A stretch of DNA of 64,000 nt from Enterococcus canintestini (GCF_001885735.1 NZ_JXKG01000007.1:1-64000); one strand, 5' to 3'. Positions 35,692-44,735 are shown, counted from the first letter of the stretch. The notes: a model not told the origin generated them from the letters alone. Numbers and translations are program-made.

Positions 35692-35768
35692 GAGAGTGCG
35701 ACAAAAGTCTTGTCGCACCTCCTATTTCCGAATAAACGTTGTGACAGAAGCAGCTTTTCTCACAACCT
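35692..35768. repeat. GTGACAA hairpin element, reverse-oriented copy
   Basis: GTGCGACAA (35696-35704) pairs with TTGTCGCAC (35710-35718). CCTATTTCCGAATAAAC follows, then a second hairpin, GTTGTGA (35738-35744) with TCACAAC (35760-35766). The order is the reverse complement of 21041-21086 and neighbours. There is no T-run on the plus strand, so read-through from marR into the ABC gene is likely. Confidence 0.65.
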
Positions 35769-35898
35769 CGTGCTATAGGTATATTAATAAAATTATCTTG
35801 TCTAAAAGTTTGAAATTTCAGAGAAACTATCGAGATTGCAAACTTTCGTTGGAATTGAGTTTTATCTAAACATTTAATTTTGAAAAGAGGAATTTACA

Positions 35899-37683
35899 AT
35901 GCCACAAGGTGGATGCGGCCGTGAAGCTGCAATATTTGATGATGAATTACCAAAACCAAAAGGAACATTTAAATTTAAAGATTTTTTGAAACTGATTAAT
36001 AGTGTTAGTCCCAAAAAAGGGCTCTTTGCTTTTGGTCTATTATTAAGTTTAATTACCAGCGGTGCTAGTTTAATCGTGCCGCAATTAACTAAAGGATTAG
36101 TTGACACCAGTGAATTAGCAAAAATTGATGGTAAAATGGTGGCGGTCTTAGGCATAGCTTTTATCGTTTATTTGGGCTTTGGTGCAATTGGCGGTTACTT
36201 TTTACGTTATGTCGGTGAAAGCTCGATAAAGACATTACGGGAGAAACTATGGCATCATCTTTTGCATCTGCCAGTAGGTTATTACGACAATCACAAATCA
36301 GGTGAAAGTAGTTCCCGACTGGTAAATGATACAAGTGTCATTAAAGACTTGGTTACAACCCAATTCCCTAATTTTATTACCGGTGCTATTCAATTAGTCG
36401 GATCTGTGATCATCTTATTTATTATGGACTGGAAAATGGCAGCCTTAATGTTTATTTCAGTGCCAATTGTGATGGTAGTCATGCTACCAATTGGCAAAAT
36501 TATGATGAAAATTGGTAGACAGATGCAAAGTGCATTGGCGGATTTTAATGCGGATACGACTGAAAAGATTTCTGAAATTCGTTTAATTAAATCCAGTAAC
36601 GGTGAAAATTATGAAATGAAACATGGTGGTCGTTATATTGATAAAATCTTTAAATTAGGATTAAAAGATGCCAAGGTTGAAGCAATCTTACAGCCAGTTA
36701 TGATGACGACGATGTTGGGATTGTTTGTTGGTATTTTAGGTTATGGCGCAGTGCGCGTACAAGCTGGGACGCTAACCAGCGGGGAACTGGTTGCTTTTTT
36801 ATTGTATCTTTTTAATATCATTACACCAGCTGCTAGTTTTGCGACCTTCTTTTCTCAAGTTCAAAAAGCGATGGGAGCAACAGAACGGATTCAAGCAATC
36901 CTAGACACACCAACAGAAACAATTACTGTTGATACAAATATTACTGTCACCGGGAAAACGATTGAAGCGAGTCACTTATCTTTTAGCTACGATGAATCAA
37001 AAGTGATTTTACAAGACGTCTCTTTTACTGCAAAACCTAATACGGTGGTCGCTTTTGCCGGACCGAGTGGGGGTGGGAAATCAACTATTTTTGGATTGTT
37101 GGAGCGTTTTTATGAACCAAAATCTGGCACGATTACCATTGGTGGACAAAATATCAATGACTTATCTTTGAAAGATTGGCGTTCACAAATTGGTTATGTT
37201 TCACAAGATAGTGCTGTTTTTGCTGGCAGTATCCGGGATAATTTACAGTATGGATTAGATCATTTACTAACAGATGAAGAAATGTGGCAAGGGTTATCAT
37301 TGGCTTTTGCAGACCAGTTTGTAAGAGAATTTCCTGATCAATTAGATACTGAAATTGGTGAACGAGGAGTTAAATTATCTGGTGGACAAAAACAACGGAT
37401 TGCAATTGCTCGTGCCTTTTTACGTAATCCGAATATTTTGATGTTAGATGAAGCGACAGCTAGCCTAGATTCGCAATCAGAAGAAAAAGTGCAACGGGCA
37501 TTAGATCAATTAATGGCAGGACGGACGACATTAGTGATTGCGCATCGACTTTCAACCATTGTTGATGCTGATAAAATTTACTTCATCGAACATGGAGAAG
37601 TTACCGGCAGTGGTACGCACCGTGAATTAATCGTGACACACCCGTTATATGCTAAATATGTTTCAGAGCAAGTAGTGGAATGA
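35899..37683 (+). CDS. ABC multidrug exporter half-transporter (LmrA/BmrA-like)
   Basis: This 594-residue protein fuses a six-helix membrane domain (about residues 35-320) to an ATPase (about 345-590) with Walker A GPSGGGKST, signature KLSGGQKQR and Walker B ILMLDEATASLD plus H-loop IAHRLST. The size fits homodimeric drug or lipid exporters such as LmrA. The N-terminus MPQGGCGREA is unusual and contains a Cys. It follows the MarR gene and is its likely target. Substrates are unknown. Confidence 0.9.
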   Translation: MPQGGCGREAAIFDDELPKPKGTFKFKDFLKLINSVSPKKGLFAFGLLLSLITSGASLIVPQLTKGLVDTSELAKIDGKMVAVLGIAFIVYLGFGAIGGYFLRYVGESSIKTLREKLWHHLLHLPVGYYDNHKSGESSSRLVNDTSVIKDLVTTQFPNFITGAIQLVGSVIILFIMDWKMAALMFISVPIVMVVMLPIGKIMMKIGRQMQSALADFNADTTEKISEIRLIKSSNGENYEMKHGGRYIDKIFKLGLKDAKVEAILQPVMMTTMLGLFVGILGYGAVRVQAGTLTSGELVAFLLYLFNIITPAASFATFFSQVQKAMGATERIQAILDTPTETITVDTNITVTGKTIEASHLSFSYDESKVILQDVSFTAKPNTVVAFAGPSGGGKSTIFGLLERFYEPKSGTITIGGQNINDLSLKDWRSQIGYVSQDSAVFAGSIRDNLQYGLDHLLTDEEMWQGLSLAFADQFVREFPDQLDTEIGERGVKLSGGQKQRIAIARAFLRNPNILMLDEATASLDSQSEEKVQRALDQLMAGRTTLVIAHRLSTIVDADKIYFIEHGEVTGSGTHRELIVTHPLYAKYVSEQVVE

Positions 37684-37701
37684 AAGTTAAAATTGTAACG
37701 T

Positions 37702-37742
37702 CCAGTTTAAGGCAAACTAGTTGTCTTAAACTGGGCTTTTTG
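37702..37742 (+). terminator. Terminator of the ABC exporter gene
   Basis: CCAGTTTAAGGCAA (37702-37715) pairs with TTGTCTTAAACTGG (37721-37734), followed by GCTTTTTG. Confidence 0.75.
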
Positions 37743-37921
37743 CAATATTTATAAATTGGTAAAATGATATGGTGATACCTCTTTTTGAAGAAAAGCTAAA
37801 TTATTTAATTATATTTTCAATTAAAAGTAAGTTTTATATAGCCATGATAGTATTTATTTAGCTGATAGTAGCTTTTTTAGAGAAAATATAGCAAACTTAA
37901 AACAAAGAGAGGATGAAGGAA

Positions 37922-38725
37922 ATGGCAACGATAGGATTTTATGGTGCGGGAAATATGGGACAGGCAATGCTTGCTGGTTTGCTAGAAGCAAAACTTTACG
38001 CGCAAGATGCGATATTTGTCTATGATGCTTATAAACCATCTTTGGAAAAAATCAAGAGAAATTTTGGTGTTAAAACACTGACAGATAGTGATGAACTCAT
38101 TCAAAAAAGTGATATTATCATTTTTGCAGTTAAGCCGAATGTTTTACTCGAAGTATTACCGCAAGTCGCAAAAGTTATAAAAAATGAACAACTTGTAGTG
38201 TCTATAGCTGCCGGGATTACCATTGATACGCTAGTGGATTGTCTTGGAGAAACTCAGAAAATTTTGCGTGTTATGCCTAATACTCCGGCATTAGTGGGAG
38301 AAGCAATGTCAGCGGTCGCGGCTAATGCAGTTGTTACTTCAGAAGAAATTGCGCAGGTTTTAGCTATTTTCCGTAGTTTTGGTAAAGCCGAAGTTGTTCC
38401 TGAAAAGATGATGGATTGTGTCACAGGATTAAGTGGTTCAGGTCCTGCATTTGTTTATTTGTTTATTGAAGCATTAGCCGATGGCGCTGTTTTTGAAGGC
38501 ATGTCACGAGAGATGGCTTATGAATTTGCAGCACAAACAGTCTTGGGTGCGGCTAAAATGGTGATTGAAACAAAAGAACATCCGGGCGTTTTAAAAGATC
38601 AGGTAACTTCACCTGATGGTACGACTATTACAGGTGTAAAAGTTTTGGAGACTGAAGGCTTACGAGCAGCTATAATGGTAGCAGTCAGTGCGGCTACCAA
38701 AAAAAGTCGACAGCTGGGAAATTAG
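37922..38725 (+). CDS. proC: Pyrroline-5-carboxylate reductase
   Basis: This 267-residue enzyme makes proline from pyrroline-5-carboxylate with NAD(P)H. It has the Rossmann motif GFYGAGNMGQAM at the N-terminus and the P5CR signature region (MPNTPALVGEAMSAV, later LSGSGPAFVYLFIEALADGAV). The ATG at 37922 lies 9 nt after AGAGAGG, and the ATG at 37913 touches that site. It is followed 13 nt later by a TetR gene, perhaps in one transcript. Confidence 0.95.
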   Translation: MATIGFYGAGNMGQAMLAGLLEAKLYAQDAIFVYDAYKPSLEKIKRNFGVKTLTDSDELIQKSDIIIFAVKPNVLLEVLPQVAKVIKNEQLVVSIAAGITIDTLVDCLGETQKILRVMPNTPALVGEAMSAVAANAVVTSEEIAQVLAIFRSFGKAEVVPEKMMDCVTGLSGSGPAFVYLFIEALADGAVFEGMSREMAYEFAAQTVLGAAKMVIETKEHPGVLKDQVTSPDGTTITGVKVLETEGLRAAIMVAVSAATKKSRQLGN

Positions 38726-38738
38726 TGGAGGTCTTAAA

Positions 38739-39338
38739 ATGCCGAAATCAACTTTTTTAAATCTAACCGCCGACAAACAAGAAAAAGTTGAAACAATTTT
38801 ATTGGCAACTTTTTATAATCGGCATATTTCACAAATCAAAGTATCTGAGATTGTGGAAAAAATGGGTATGTCACGGGGGACTTTTTACAAATATTTTATC
38901 GATTTAGCTGATGCACACAACTACATCGTTCAAAAGGCTTCGATTGCGGTCCATCGCGATATTTTAACTTCAGTTTATACCACGTCAGAGGATTTATTTG
39001 AAGGAATCGCGAACTATTTAGAAAAAATCGCGGTAATTAATAAAACGGCCACAGAATGGCAACAAATTCAGTTGCTGACAGCAAATCCGGCAGTTTTTGC
39101 TAAGCGTAATCATAGTAACAACGGGCAAAATGCGATGGTATTGCAATGGCAGGAGCTGCTGTTGAAAAACGATATTGAGTTGGATACGCTAGAAGAAACA
39201 CAAGAACTCTTATTTTTAATTATGGATTTTGTCATGGAGATTTTGACGGCTTTTATCGTTAACGATTGGGATGAAAAGCAGTTATTAAAAGTTTATCGGA
39301 TGCGGATTAAATGGTTAAAAAATGGGATTCAAAAATAA
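38739..39338 (+). CDS. TetR-family regulator, probable heme sensor (HrtR/FhtR-like)
   Basis: This 199-residue regulator has a TetR helix-turn-helix near residues 25-50 (KVSEIVEKMGMSRGTFYKYF) and a helical ligand domain. Its position before hrtBA matches HrtR of Lactococcus and FhtR of Enterococcus faecalis, which sense heme and derepress the exporter. The palindrome at 39600-39616 fits their TGACA/TGTCA-type operator. The ATG at 38739 follows GGAGG, and an upstream ATG at 38688 lies in proC. Heme binding is inferred. Confidence 0.78.
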   Translation: MPKSTFLNLTADKQEKVETILLATFYNRHISQIKVSEIVEKMGMSRGTFYKYFIDLADAHNYIVQKASIAVHRDILTSVYTTSEDLFEGIANYLEKIAVINKTATEWQQIQLLTANPAVFAKRNHSNNGQNAMVLQWQELLLKNDIELDTLEETQELLFLIMDFVMEILTAFIVNDWDEKQLLKVYRMRIKWLKNGIQK

Positions 39339-39358
39339 TAGATTGGAAACATTTGTTA

Positions 39359-39416
39359 AAACATTTAGCTTAAGTAGAACTCTTGGATGTTCGCTTAAGC
39401 TGAATGTTTGTTTTTA
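39359..39416 (+). terminator. Terminator after the TetR gene
   Basis: AAACATTTAGCTTAAG (39359-39374) pairs with CTTAAGCTGAATGTTT (39394-39409), with one G-U pair, followed by a T-run. Confidence 0.8.
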
Positions 39417-39447
39417 TTTTGTAAACTTCCTATCCTAGTTAAAGTGA

Positions 39448-39573
39448 AGGAAGGTCATCGACTACGATATTGTCAAAAAGTTTATTCGATTTAGTGAAGG
39501 AAAAATTCGAGATTTGTTGACAACTTTAGCTGTCAATAAAAAGTTTGATGGCAAAACATTAAGAAAAAATTAA
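39448..39573 (+). pseudogene. Possible gene remnant (C-terminal fragment)
   Basis: An open stretch of about 41 codons reads KVIDYDIVKKFIRFSEG, then KIRDLLTTLAVNKKFDG and KTLRKN before TAA. It is preceded by an in-frame TGA and has no start codon. The composition looks protein-like, but no family was recognised. It may be the tail of a decayed gene between the TetR terminator and the hrtB promoter, or chance. Confidence 0.3.
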
Positions 39574-39599
39574 GCGGATTAGCGCTTATAAGCAAAAAT

Positions 39600-39616
39600 A
39601 GTGACAAAATGTCACT
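39600..39616. promoter_or_regulatory. Palindromic operator upstream of hrtBA
   Basis: AGTGACA-AAA-TGTCACT is a perfect 7-bp inverted repeat 63 nt before hrtB. It resembles the TGACA/TGTCA-type sites bound by the heme sensors HrtR and FhtR. Confidence 0.65.
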
Positions 39617-39678
39617 GTGAGATTAAAGTGAACAACGTACTCAAGCAAGAAAATTGTAAATAGGTAAGGATGATGAAT

Positions 39679-40758
39679 ATGTTTTTAGCACTTAAAGAAA
39701 TGCGCTATGCAAAACTACGTTATGGTCTAATCATTGGCATTATGCTGTTGGTTTCTTACGTAGTCTTCTTGCTATCAGGACTAGCTTCAGGACTAGCGCA
39801 AGAATTTATGCAAGCGGCAGATGATTGGCAAGCAGATACAGTGGTTTTGGCCAAAGACGCCAATAAGTCATTAAATGCTTCACAGTTAACGCTACAAGAT
39901 TTTAATGATGTAAAGACAACAAGCAAAAAGGCGCCAATTAGTATTTATAATGGTGCTGCTAAATTAGATAAGAAGACAACAGATATTACATTATTTGGTA
40001 CAAGTTCAGATGCGTTCATGTTGCCAAAAGTTACCAAAGGCAGTAATGATTTAAAGAAAAATGATATCATTATTTCACAAAATTTAGCAGATGAAGGTTA
40101 TCAAATCGGCGATAAAATTACGATTGGGAAATACGAAGAAAAATTAACAGTCGTTGGTATTTTTAAAGCTACGTATTACACGGTTACACCAGTTATATAT
40201 GCGGACACAGAAACATTTGTAAATGTGAAATATAACGGGCAATTACCACAAGATAACACTCAAATGCCAATCAATGGTATTTTAGTCAAAAAAGGTAGTC
40301 CGGATTTAACAAGTGATCAAAAAGAAGATTTGGATGCTTTATCATTAAGTGATTTTATTGAAGCCATTCCAGGTTATTCAGCTCAAAACTTGACGTTAAA
40401 TGGCATGATTTACTTCTTATTTATCGTAGTCACAGCAGTCATTGGGATTTTTATGTACGTGATGACATTACAAAAGACAGCGACTTTTGGCATTATGAAA
40501 GCAGAAGGTATCTCAACTGGTTTTATTGCCAAATCAATTATTGCACAATCTTTCATGGTCGGGGTAATGGGCGTGATTGGCGCTGCTGTATTGGCCTTTT
40601 TAACTAGTCTGATACTACCGAGTGCCATGCCATTTCAAATTGTGACAAATGATTGGCTCTTATATGGTGTTGTCTTAATAGTTGTAGCTGTTATTGGCGG
40701 ACTGTTTTCAATTCGAACAGTAACCAAAGTAGATCCAATTACAGCAATTGGAGGTTAA
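39679..40758 (+). CDS. hrtB: Heme efflux ABC permease HrtB
   Basis: This 359-residue FtsX-like permease has one N-terminal membrane segment (about 15-40), a large extracytoplasmic domain (about 45-240) and three C-terminal segments (about 245-350). That is the MacB/HrtB topology. It exports toxic heme with HrtA. The ATG at 39679 lies 9 nt after AGGTAAGG. ATGs at 39670 and 39673 are too close. It is followed by hrtA with a GGAGG inside its own last codons. Confidence 0.83.
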   Translation: MFLALKEMRYAKLRYGLIIGIMLLVSYVVFLLSGLASGLAQEFMQAADDWQADTVVLAKDANKSLNASQLTLQDFNDVKTTSKKAPISIYNGAAKLDKKTTDITLFGTSSDAFMLPKVTKGSNDLKKNDIIISQNLADEGYQIGDKITIGKYEEKLTVVGIFKATYYTVTPVIYADTETFVNVKYNGQLPQDNTQMPINGILVKKGSPDLTSDQKEDLDALSLSDFIEAIPGYSAQNLTLNGMIYFLFIVVTAVIGIFMYVMTLQKTATFGIMKAEGISTGFIAKSIIAQSFMVGVMGVIGAAVLAFLTSLILPSAMPFQIVTNDWLLYGVVLIVVAVIGGLFSIRTVTKVDPITAIGG

Positions 40759-40762
40759 AAAA

Positions 40763-41446
40763 ATGGAAAATGCTTTAGAAATGAATAATGTAAAAAAAGT
40801 TTTTGGTAGTGGTCATACGCAAATTACCGCTTTAAAAGGTATTGATTTTGCAGTTAAACCGGGCGAATTCGTCTCGATTATTGGTCCTTCTGGTTCTGGT
40901 AAAAGTACTTTTTTGACAATTGCTGGGGGGTTACAGACGCCTTCTAGTGGTAGCATTTTAATTAATGGCAATGACTTTACCAATTTAAATGAAAAAAAAC
41001 GGAGCCAACTACGCTTTAAAGAAATCGGCTTTATTTTACAAGCTTCAAATTTAATTCCTTTTCTAAAAATTGAGGAACAATTTTTCTTAGTGGATAAAGT
41101 GAAAAAAGCCAATTTAGATAAAGAACGTGTGGAAACCATTTTACGTTCTTTAGATATTTTAAACTTAAAAGATAAATATCCCCGTGATTTATCCGGTGGT
41201 GAACGACAACGAGTAGCTATTGGACGGGCTTTATACAATGATCCGAGTGTTATTTTGGCAGATGAGCCAACCGCTTCATTAGATACAGATCATGCTTTTG
41301 AAGTTGTTAAACTTTTAGCTCATGAAGCGCATCAAAATAAAAAAGCCACTATCATGGTGACCCATGATCCTCGCATGACACAATGGAGTGATCGGGTGTT
41401 GAAAATGACAGATGGTGTATTACAACCAGTTCCAAAAGAAAATTAA
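40763..41446 (+). CDS. hrtA: Heme efflux ABC ATPase HrtA
   Basis: This is a 227-residue LolD/MacB-type ATPase with Walker A GPSGSGKST, signature LSGGERQRVAIGRAL, Walker B VILADEPTASLD and H-loop VTHD. The ATG at 40763 uses GGAGG at 40750-40754. It pairs with HrtB. The HrtA role is inferred from the TetR-permease-ATPase order and the palindromic operator. A generic antimicrobial-peptide or macrolide exporter is the alternative. Confidence 0.85.
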   Translation: MENALEMNNVKKVFGSGHTQITALKGIDFAVKPGEFVSIIGPSGSGKSTFLTIAGGLQTPSSGSILINGNDFTNLNEKKRSQLRFKEIGFILQASNLIPFLKIEEQFFLVDKVKKANLDKERVETILRSLDILNLKDKYPRDLSGGERQRVAIGRALYNDPSVILADEPTASLDTDHAFEVVKLLAHEAHQNKKATIMVTHDPRMTQWSDRVLKMTDGVLQPVPKEN

Positions 41447-41490
41447 AAAAACTGCCTGTTCTCAATAATTTGAGAGCAGGCAGTTTTTTT
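41445..41490 (+). terminator. Terminator of hrtBA
   Basis: AAAAAACTGCCTGTTCTCAA pairs with TTGAGAGCAGGCAGTTTTTT around a short loop, forming a long bidirectional-looking hairpin. Confidence 0.85.
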
Positions 41491-41529
41491 AGGTAAAGAG
41501 CTTTTATATTATTTTAGAAATAAGTTTTA

Positions 41530-41645
41530 TTTACCGGCGTGATTGCTAGCAAAATGAACGTGCTCGCTACAACAATAAGCAGAAATTTAAAGAAATATGA
41601 AAAAATAATTGATTAAAATTCCCGCTTATTACTTGCGAGTGATCC
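41530..41645. repeat. Modular intergenic repeat, partial copy 3
   Basis: CTCGCT...CAATAAGC and GCTTATTA...GCGAG enclose a module (41583-41639) that aligns with 21224-21279 (AAATTTAAAGAAATATGAAA against AAATTTGAAGAAATCTGAAA). The 80-nt stem-loop part is absent. It lies between convergent hrtA and the CDF gene. Confidence 0.55.
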
Positions 41646-41666
41646 ACCTTTTTTACTTTTCATATT

Positions 41667-42557
41667 TTAAATGCTGTGTTTTACGGATTCATTTTCAATT
41701 TCCCCGAGTTCTACTTGAATGGTGATATGAGAAAGGGCAAAATTTTTCGTTAATTCATGATCTAACTTTTCTAAAAATTGATTGTTATCTGCCAGTGTTT
41801 GCCGACAAATGTGAACAGTCAGCGCATTTTCAGTTGTGCTTATTCCCCAAATGTGCAAATCGTGGATGGCTAAAACACCAGGAGTAGCTTCAATGAATTT
41901 CTTTACTTCATCGTAATCGACAGCTTTTGGAACAGCATCAAGGGATAAATTGCCGGCATCGCGTAATAATCCCCATGTGCCAATAAAAATGATGACAGCA
42001 ATCACTAAGCTGATAACAGGATCTAACCAGAACCAGTGGGTGAATTTCACAATAACGGCAGCAACTACCACCCCAACAGACACCAGCGTATCAGCAGCCA
42101 TATGCAAAAACGCACCTTTAACATTTAAATCGTGGTGTTGATCTTTCATAAAAAGATAGGCGGTAAAACCGTTAATTAAAATACCGATTAAAGCTACCAC
42201 GATAACTTTATTTTCAGCGACTGGTTGCGGATTTTGTAGTCGTTGTAGTGCTTCTACTAAAATACCACCGATGGCTACTAATAAGAAAATTGCGTTAAAT
42301 AAAGCGGCTAAAATCGAGCTGCGTTTATAACCATACGTCCGATTAGATGTGCGCGGTCGACTGCTTAATAAAACGGCTACCCATGAAACAACTAGTCCTA
42401 AAACATCACTTAGATTGTGACCAGCGTCAGCTATTAAAGATAGCGCATTAGCTGAAAAGCCAAAAATTGTTTCGATAAAAACAAAAATTAGATTAATTAA
42501 AATCCCCAATTTGAAGGCATGATTGATATTGGTGGGGGTAGAATGATGTTCATGCAT
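41667..42557 (-). CDS. CDF-family metal cation exporter (CzcD/ZitB-like)
   Basis: This 296-residue proton-metal antiporter has six membrane segments (about residues 15-200) and a cytoplasmic ferredoxin-like domain (about 205-290). The metal-site motifs are DAGHNLSD in helix 2 and HMAADTLVS in helix 5, with His and Asp spacing typical of zinc or cobalt CDF proteins. The N-terminus MHEHHSTPTNINH is His-rich. Start ATG follows GGAGG. A possible ArsR/SmtB-type operator lies upstream at 42619-42634. Confidence 0.88.
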   Translation of the reverse strand: MHEHHSTPTNINHAFKLGILINLIFVFIETIFGFSANALSLIADAGHNLSDVLGLVVSWVAVLLSSRPRTSNRTYGYKRSSILAALFNAIFLLVAIGGILVEALQRLQNPQPVAENKVIVVALIGILINGFTAYLFMKDQHHDLNVKGAFLHMAADTLVSVGVVVAAVIVKFTHWFWLDPVISLVIAVIIFIGTWGLLRDAGNLSLDAVPKAVDYDEVKKFIEATPGVLAIHDLHIWGISTTENALTVHICRQTLADNNQFLEKLDHELTKNFALSHITIQVELGEIENESVKHSI

Positions 42558-42618
42558 GTGATTTCCTCCAAGTCTAATGTGATAAATTTATAATGATTCG
42601 GATATGTACATAAAACGC

Positions 42619-42634
42619 ATGAATATGTAATCAT
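42619..42634 (-). promoter_or_regulatory. Possible ArsR/SmtB-type operator before the CDF gene
   Basis: Read on the minus strand, ATGAT-TACATA-TTCAT resembles the ATGAA-N6-TTCAT sites of zinc-sensing CzrA/SmtB regulators, with one mismatch. It lies 62 nt upstream of the CDF start. The rest of 42558-42968 is AT-rich with no gene, apart from a TATAAT box at 42868. Confidence 0.3.
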
Positions 42635-42968
42635 ATATATTGAGTTTAACATAATGATTAAAATTGTGCGAAGGATAATGAGCATCTTTTATAAATGAAA
42701 CTTGTAAATAAAATCTCATTACATATTAGGGTGGACGTGTAAAGACAGCAATATTGTTTTGGATGAAGATAGTTTGCTTTAAAAATTACAGAAAAATGTT
42801 CAAAAAATGAAGGTTATTTAATGAAAAAATGAGTTGAAATACGATATTTTATTTAAAGATAAAATTATATAATAAAGGCGTATTTAAGAATTTAAACTAT
42901 TGAAGTTGAAATGTAGAAAAAGTTATTTTTCTTATTTAAAAAATAAAGAAAAAATAGAGGAGAGGGCT

Positions 42969-44081
42969 ATGAAAAAAAGAGAATTGCTATTTGCGAGCAT
43001 TATGTTAGTTTGTCTTTTATCTGCTGGAATTAGCTTTTTTAAAGTCTACGCCAGTGCTGAACGACGGATGGATCAAGTGCTAGTCGACAAGATTACATTG
43101 CCCGCTGCCACAAAAAAGCATGTAATGAAAGAAGCATTATTAGAAGCTGCCCACTTAAATGAGATGCCGCAAGTTACAAAAGTAGAAATTCCGCAATTAG
43201 TTTCTATGCAAGAAGCTAAAATTGGCCAGTATCAAATTCCTTTAAAGGTTTATGTTCGTTTTAATAAAGTATTAACTCGTACCGTAACAGTGAATTTAGT
43301 TGATCAAACGGCGCCAGTTATTCACCAAGTAAAACCATTACAATTTTCTTATGGTGCAAAATTTAAGTGGGAAGATTACCTAGATATCAAAGATGATGTG
43401 GATGGTACAATCTCCTTAGCTGAAAGCCAAATCGACAAGGTAGACACTAAAAAAGTCGGGAAGCAAAAAGTGACAGTACAAGTCAAAGATAGGGCTAATA
43501 ATATAGCAAAAAAAGAGCTAGAAGTAGAAATATTCCCAAAAATACAACATAATGCGACTGCCAGCGCAAAAAATACAGAATATGACAGTGTCAACCGCGC
43601 CCTTGCACCTAAAACAATTAAGGCGCAATCACAAGGTCAAACACAAAAAGAAATGTCTCCTACTTCTAATGAAGAAAGTCCTAATTCAAATAAATTAAAA
43701 AACGTCTTACAATTTAATGGTCAAACCATTCCTTTTAGACACATGCCAGGCGCTAGTGCGGCTCCTGAAACAGGGGCGGCAACTTGGAAGGGGACTGGCT
43801 TGGTTAAAGATGGGGAACCAACCCATTTTATTGGTCACAATCCAGGTGATTTTCATAGTGTGATGGAACTGTACGTTGGCGCACCGATTACAGTTTATGA
43901 TGATTACGGTGACAAAAAGACTTACCATGTTTATGAAGTGATAGACGTTACAGATGAAGGATATAATGCAAATGATTTAAAAGATGACGTGTTGCCACGA
44001 CTATTGGATGAAAAAGGAGAGCGCATTAGCTTACAGACGTGTATCGACGAACAGATTAATCGTTGTGTATTGGCTCGTTAA
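42969..44081 (+). CDS. Sortase-domain protein with Ig-like (DUF5011-type) N-terminal domain
   Basis: This 370-residue surface protein has a membrane anchor at about residues 4-28. An Ig-like domain follows at about 120-195 (DQTAPVIHQV, DDVDGTISL, VQVKDRANNIAKKELEVEIF). A Ser/Gln/Asn-rich linker (about 195-240) leads to a sortase-like domain (about 240-370). Putative catalytic residues are His in FIGHNPGDFHS, Cys in ISLQTC and Arg in INRCVLA. The ATG at 42969 follows GAGGAGAGG. No LPXTG protein or other pilus gene is nearby, so its substrate is unknown. Confidence 0.82.
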   Translation: MKKRELLFASIMLVCLLSAGISFFKVYASAERRMDQVLVDKITLPAATKKHVMKEALLEAAHLNEMPQVTKVEIPQLVSMQEAKIGQYQIPLKVYVRFNKVLTRTVTVNLVDQTAPVIHQVKPLQFSYGAKFKWEDYLDIKDDVDGTISLAESQIDKVDTKKVGKQKVTVQVKDRANNIAKKELEVEIFPKIQHNATASAKNTEYDSVNRALAPKTIKAQSQGQTQKEMSPTSNEESPNSNKLKNVLQFNGQTIPFRHMPGASAAPETGAATWKGTGLVKDGEPTHFIGHNPGDFHSVMELYVGAPITVYDDYGDKKTYHVYEVIDVTDEGYNANDLKDDVLPRLLDEKGERISLQTCIDEQINRCVLAR

Positions 44082-44082
44082 T

Positions 44083-44134
44083 AAAAAACTGAAACAGGTG
44101 ATTGAAAAGTCAACCACTCGTTTCAGTTTTTTTA
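44083..44134 (+). terminator. Terminator of the sortase-like gene
   Basis: AAAAAACTGAAAC (44083-44095) pairs with GTTTCAGTTTTTTT (44120-44133). Inner arms are partly complementary. It may also serve the convergent stress-protein gene. Confidence 0.7.
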
Positions 44135-44147
44135 TTATCGTTAGCAT

Positions 44148-44627
44148 TTAATCTTTTTCATTTTCTGGTTCTACTACTTTATTATCTAAATCAGTTCGAA
44201 CCACCAACACATCACAAGGAGCGTTACGAATAACATATTCTGAAACAGAACCGATGAACAGACGTTCCACTGCATTTAATCCTGTTGCACCCAACATAAT
44301 CAAGTCTACCTCGTGTTCTTGCGGTAGTTGTTTGGCGATAATTGGTTTTGGTGCGCCGTATTCAATCACAGTTTTAATGTTGTGACATTCTTGTTCTTTG
44401 GCGTAAGTGGCATAATCATCGAGAGTTTGTTTGGCCATTTCTGTCGCTTGTTCTGCTAACATGCCATCAAAAGAAGATACAGTTTGGAAAGCACGTGTAT
44501 CAATAACATGAGCAATGAGTAGTTTTGCTTCATTTCGCTGCGCAACATTCACCGCTTTTTTAAAAGCTAATTCTGCTTCACTGGAACCATCAACAGCCAC
44601 CATAATTGTTTTATATTGTTGTAACAT
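44148..44627 (-). CDS. Universal stress protein (UspA family)
   Basis: This is a 159-residue UspA-fold protein with IMVAVDGSSEAELAF at the N-terminus and the ATP-binding motif LGATGLNAVERLFIGSVSEYV (G-2x-G-9x-GS pattern). The C-terminus ends CDVLVVR plus an acidic tail. The ATG at 44627 follows AAGGAGTG, and the longer in-frame start at 44660 has no good site. Its exact stress role is unknown. Confidence 0.9.
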   Translation of the reverse strand: MLQQYKTIMVAVDGSSEAELAFKKAVNVAQRNEAKLLIAHVIDTRAFQTVSSFDGMLAEQATEMAKQTLDDYATYAKEQECHNIKTVIEYGAPKPIIAKQLPQEHEVDLIMLGATGLNAVERLFIGSVSEYVIRNAPCDVLVVRTDLDNKVVEPENEKD

Positions 44628-44735
44628 TTTTCTCACTCCTTTACTTTGACAACGCCTCATAAAGCATCTTGTTATCTACAGTTTTATTGTAAACTACTTT
44701 AAGAGAATTGCAAAAAGGAAGCTATTGCAAAAAGA

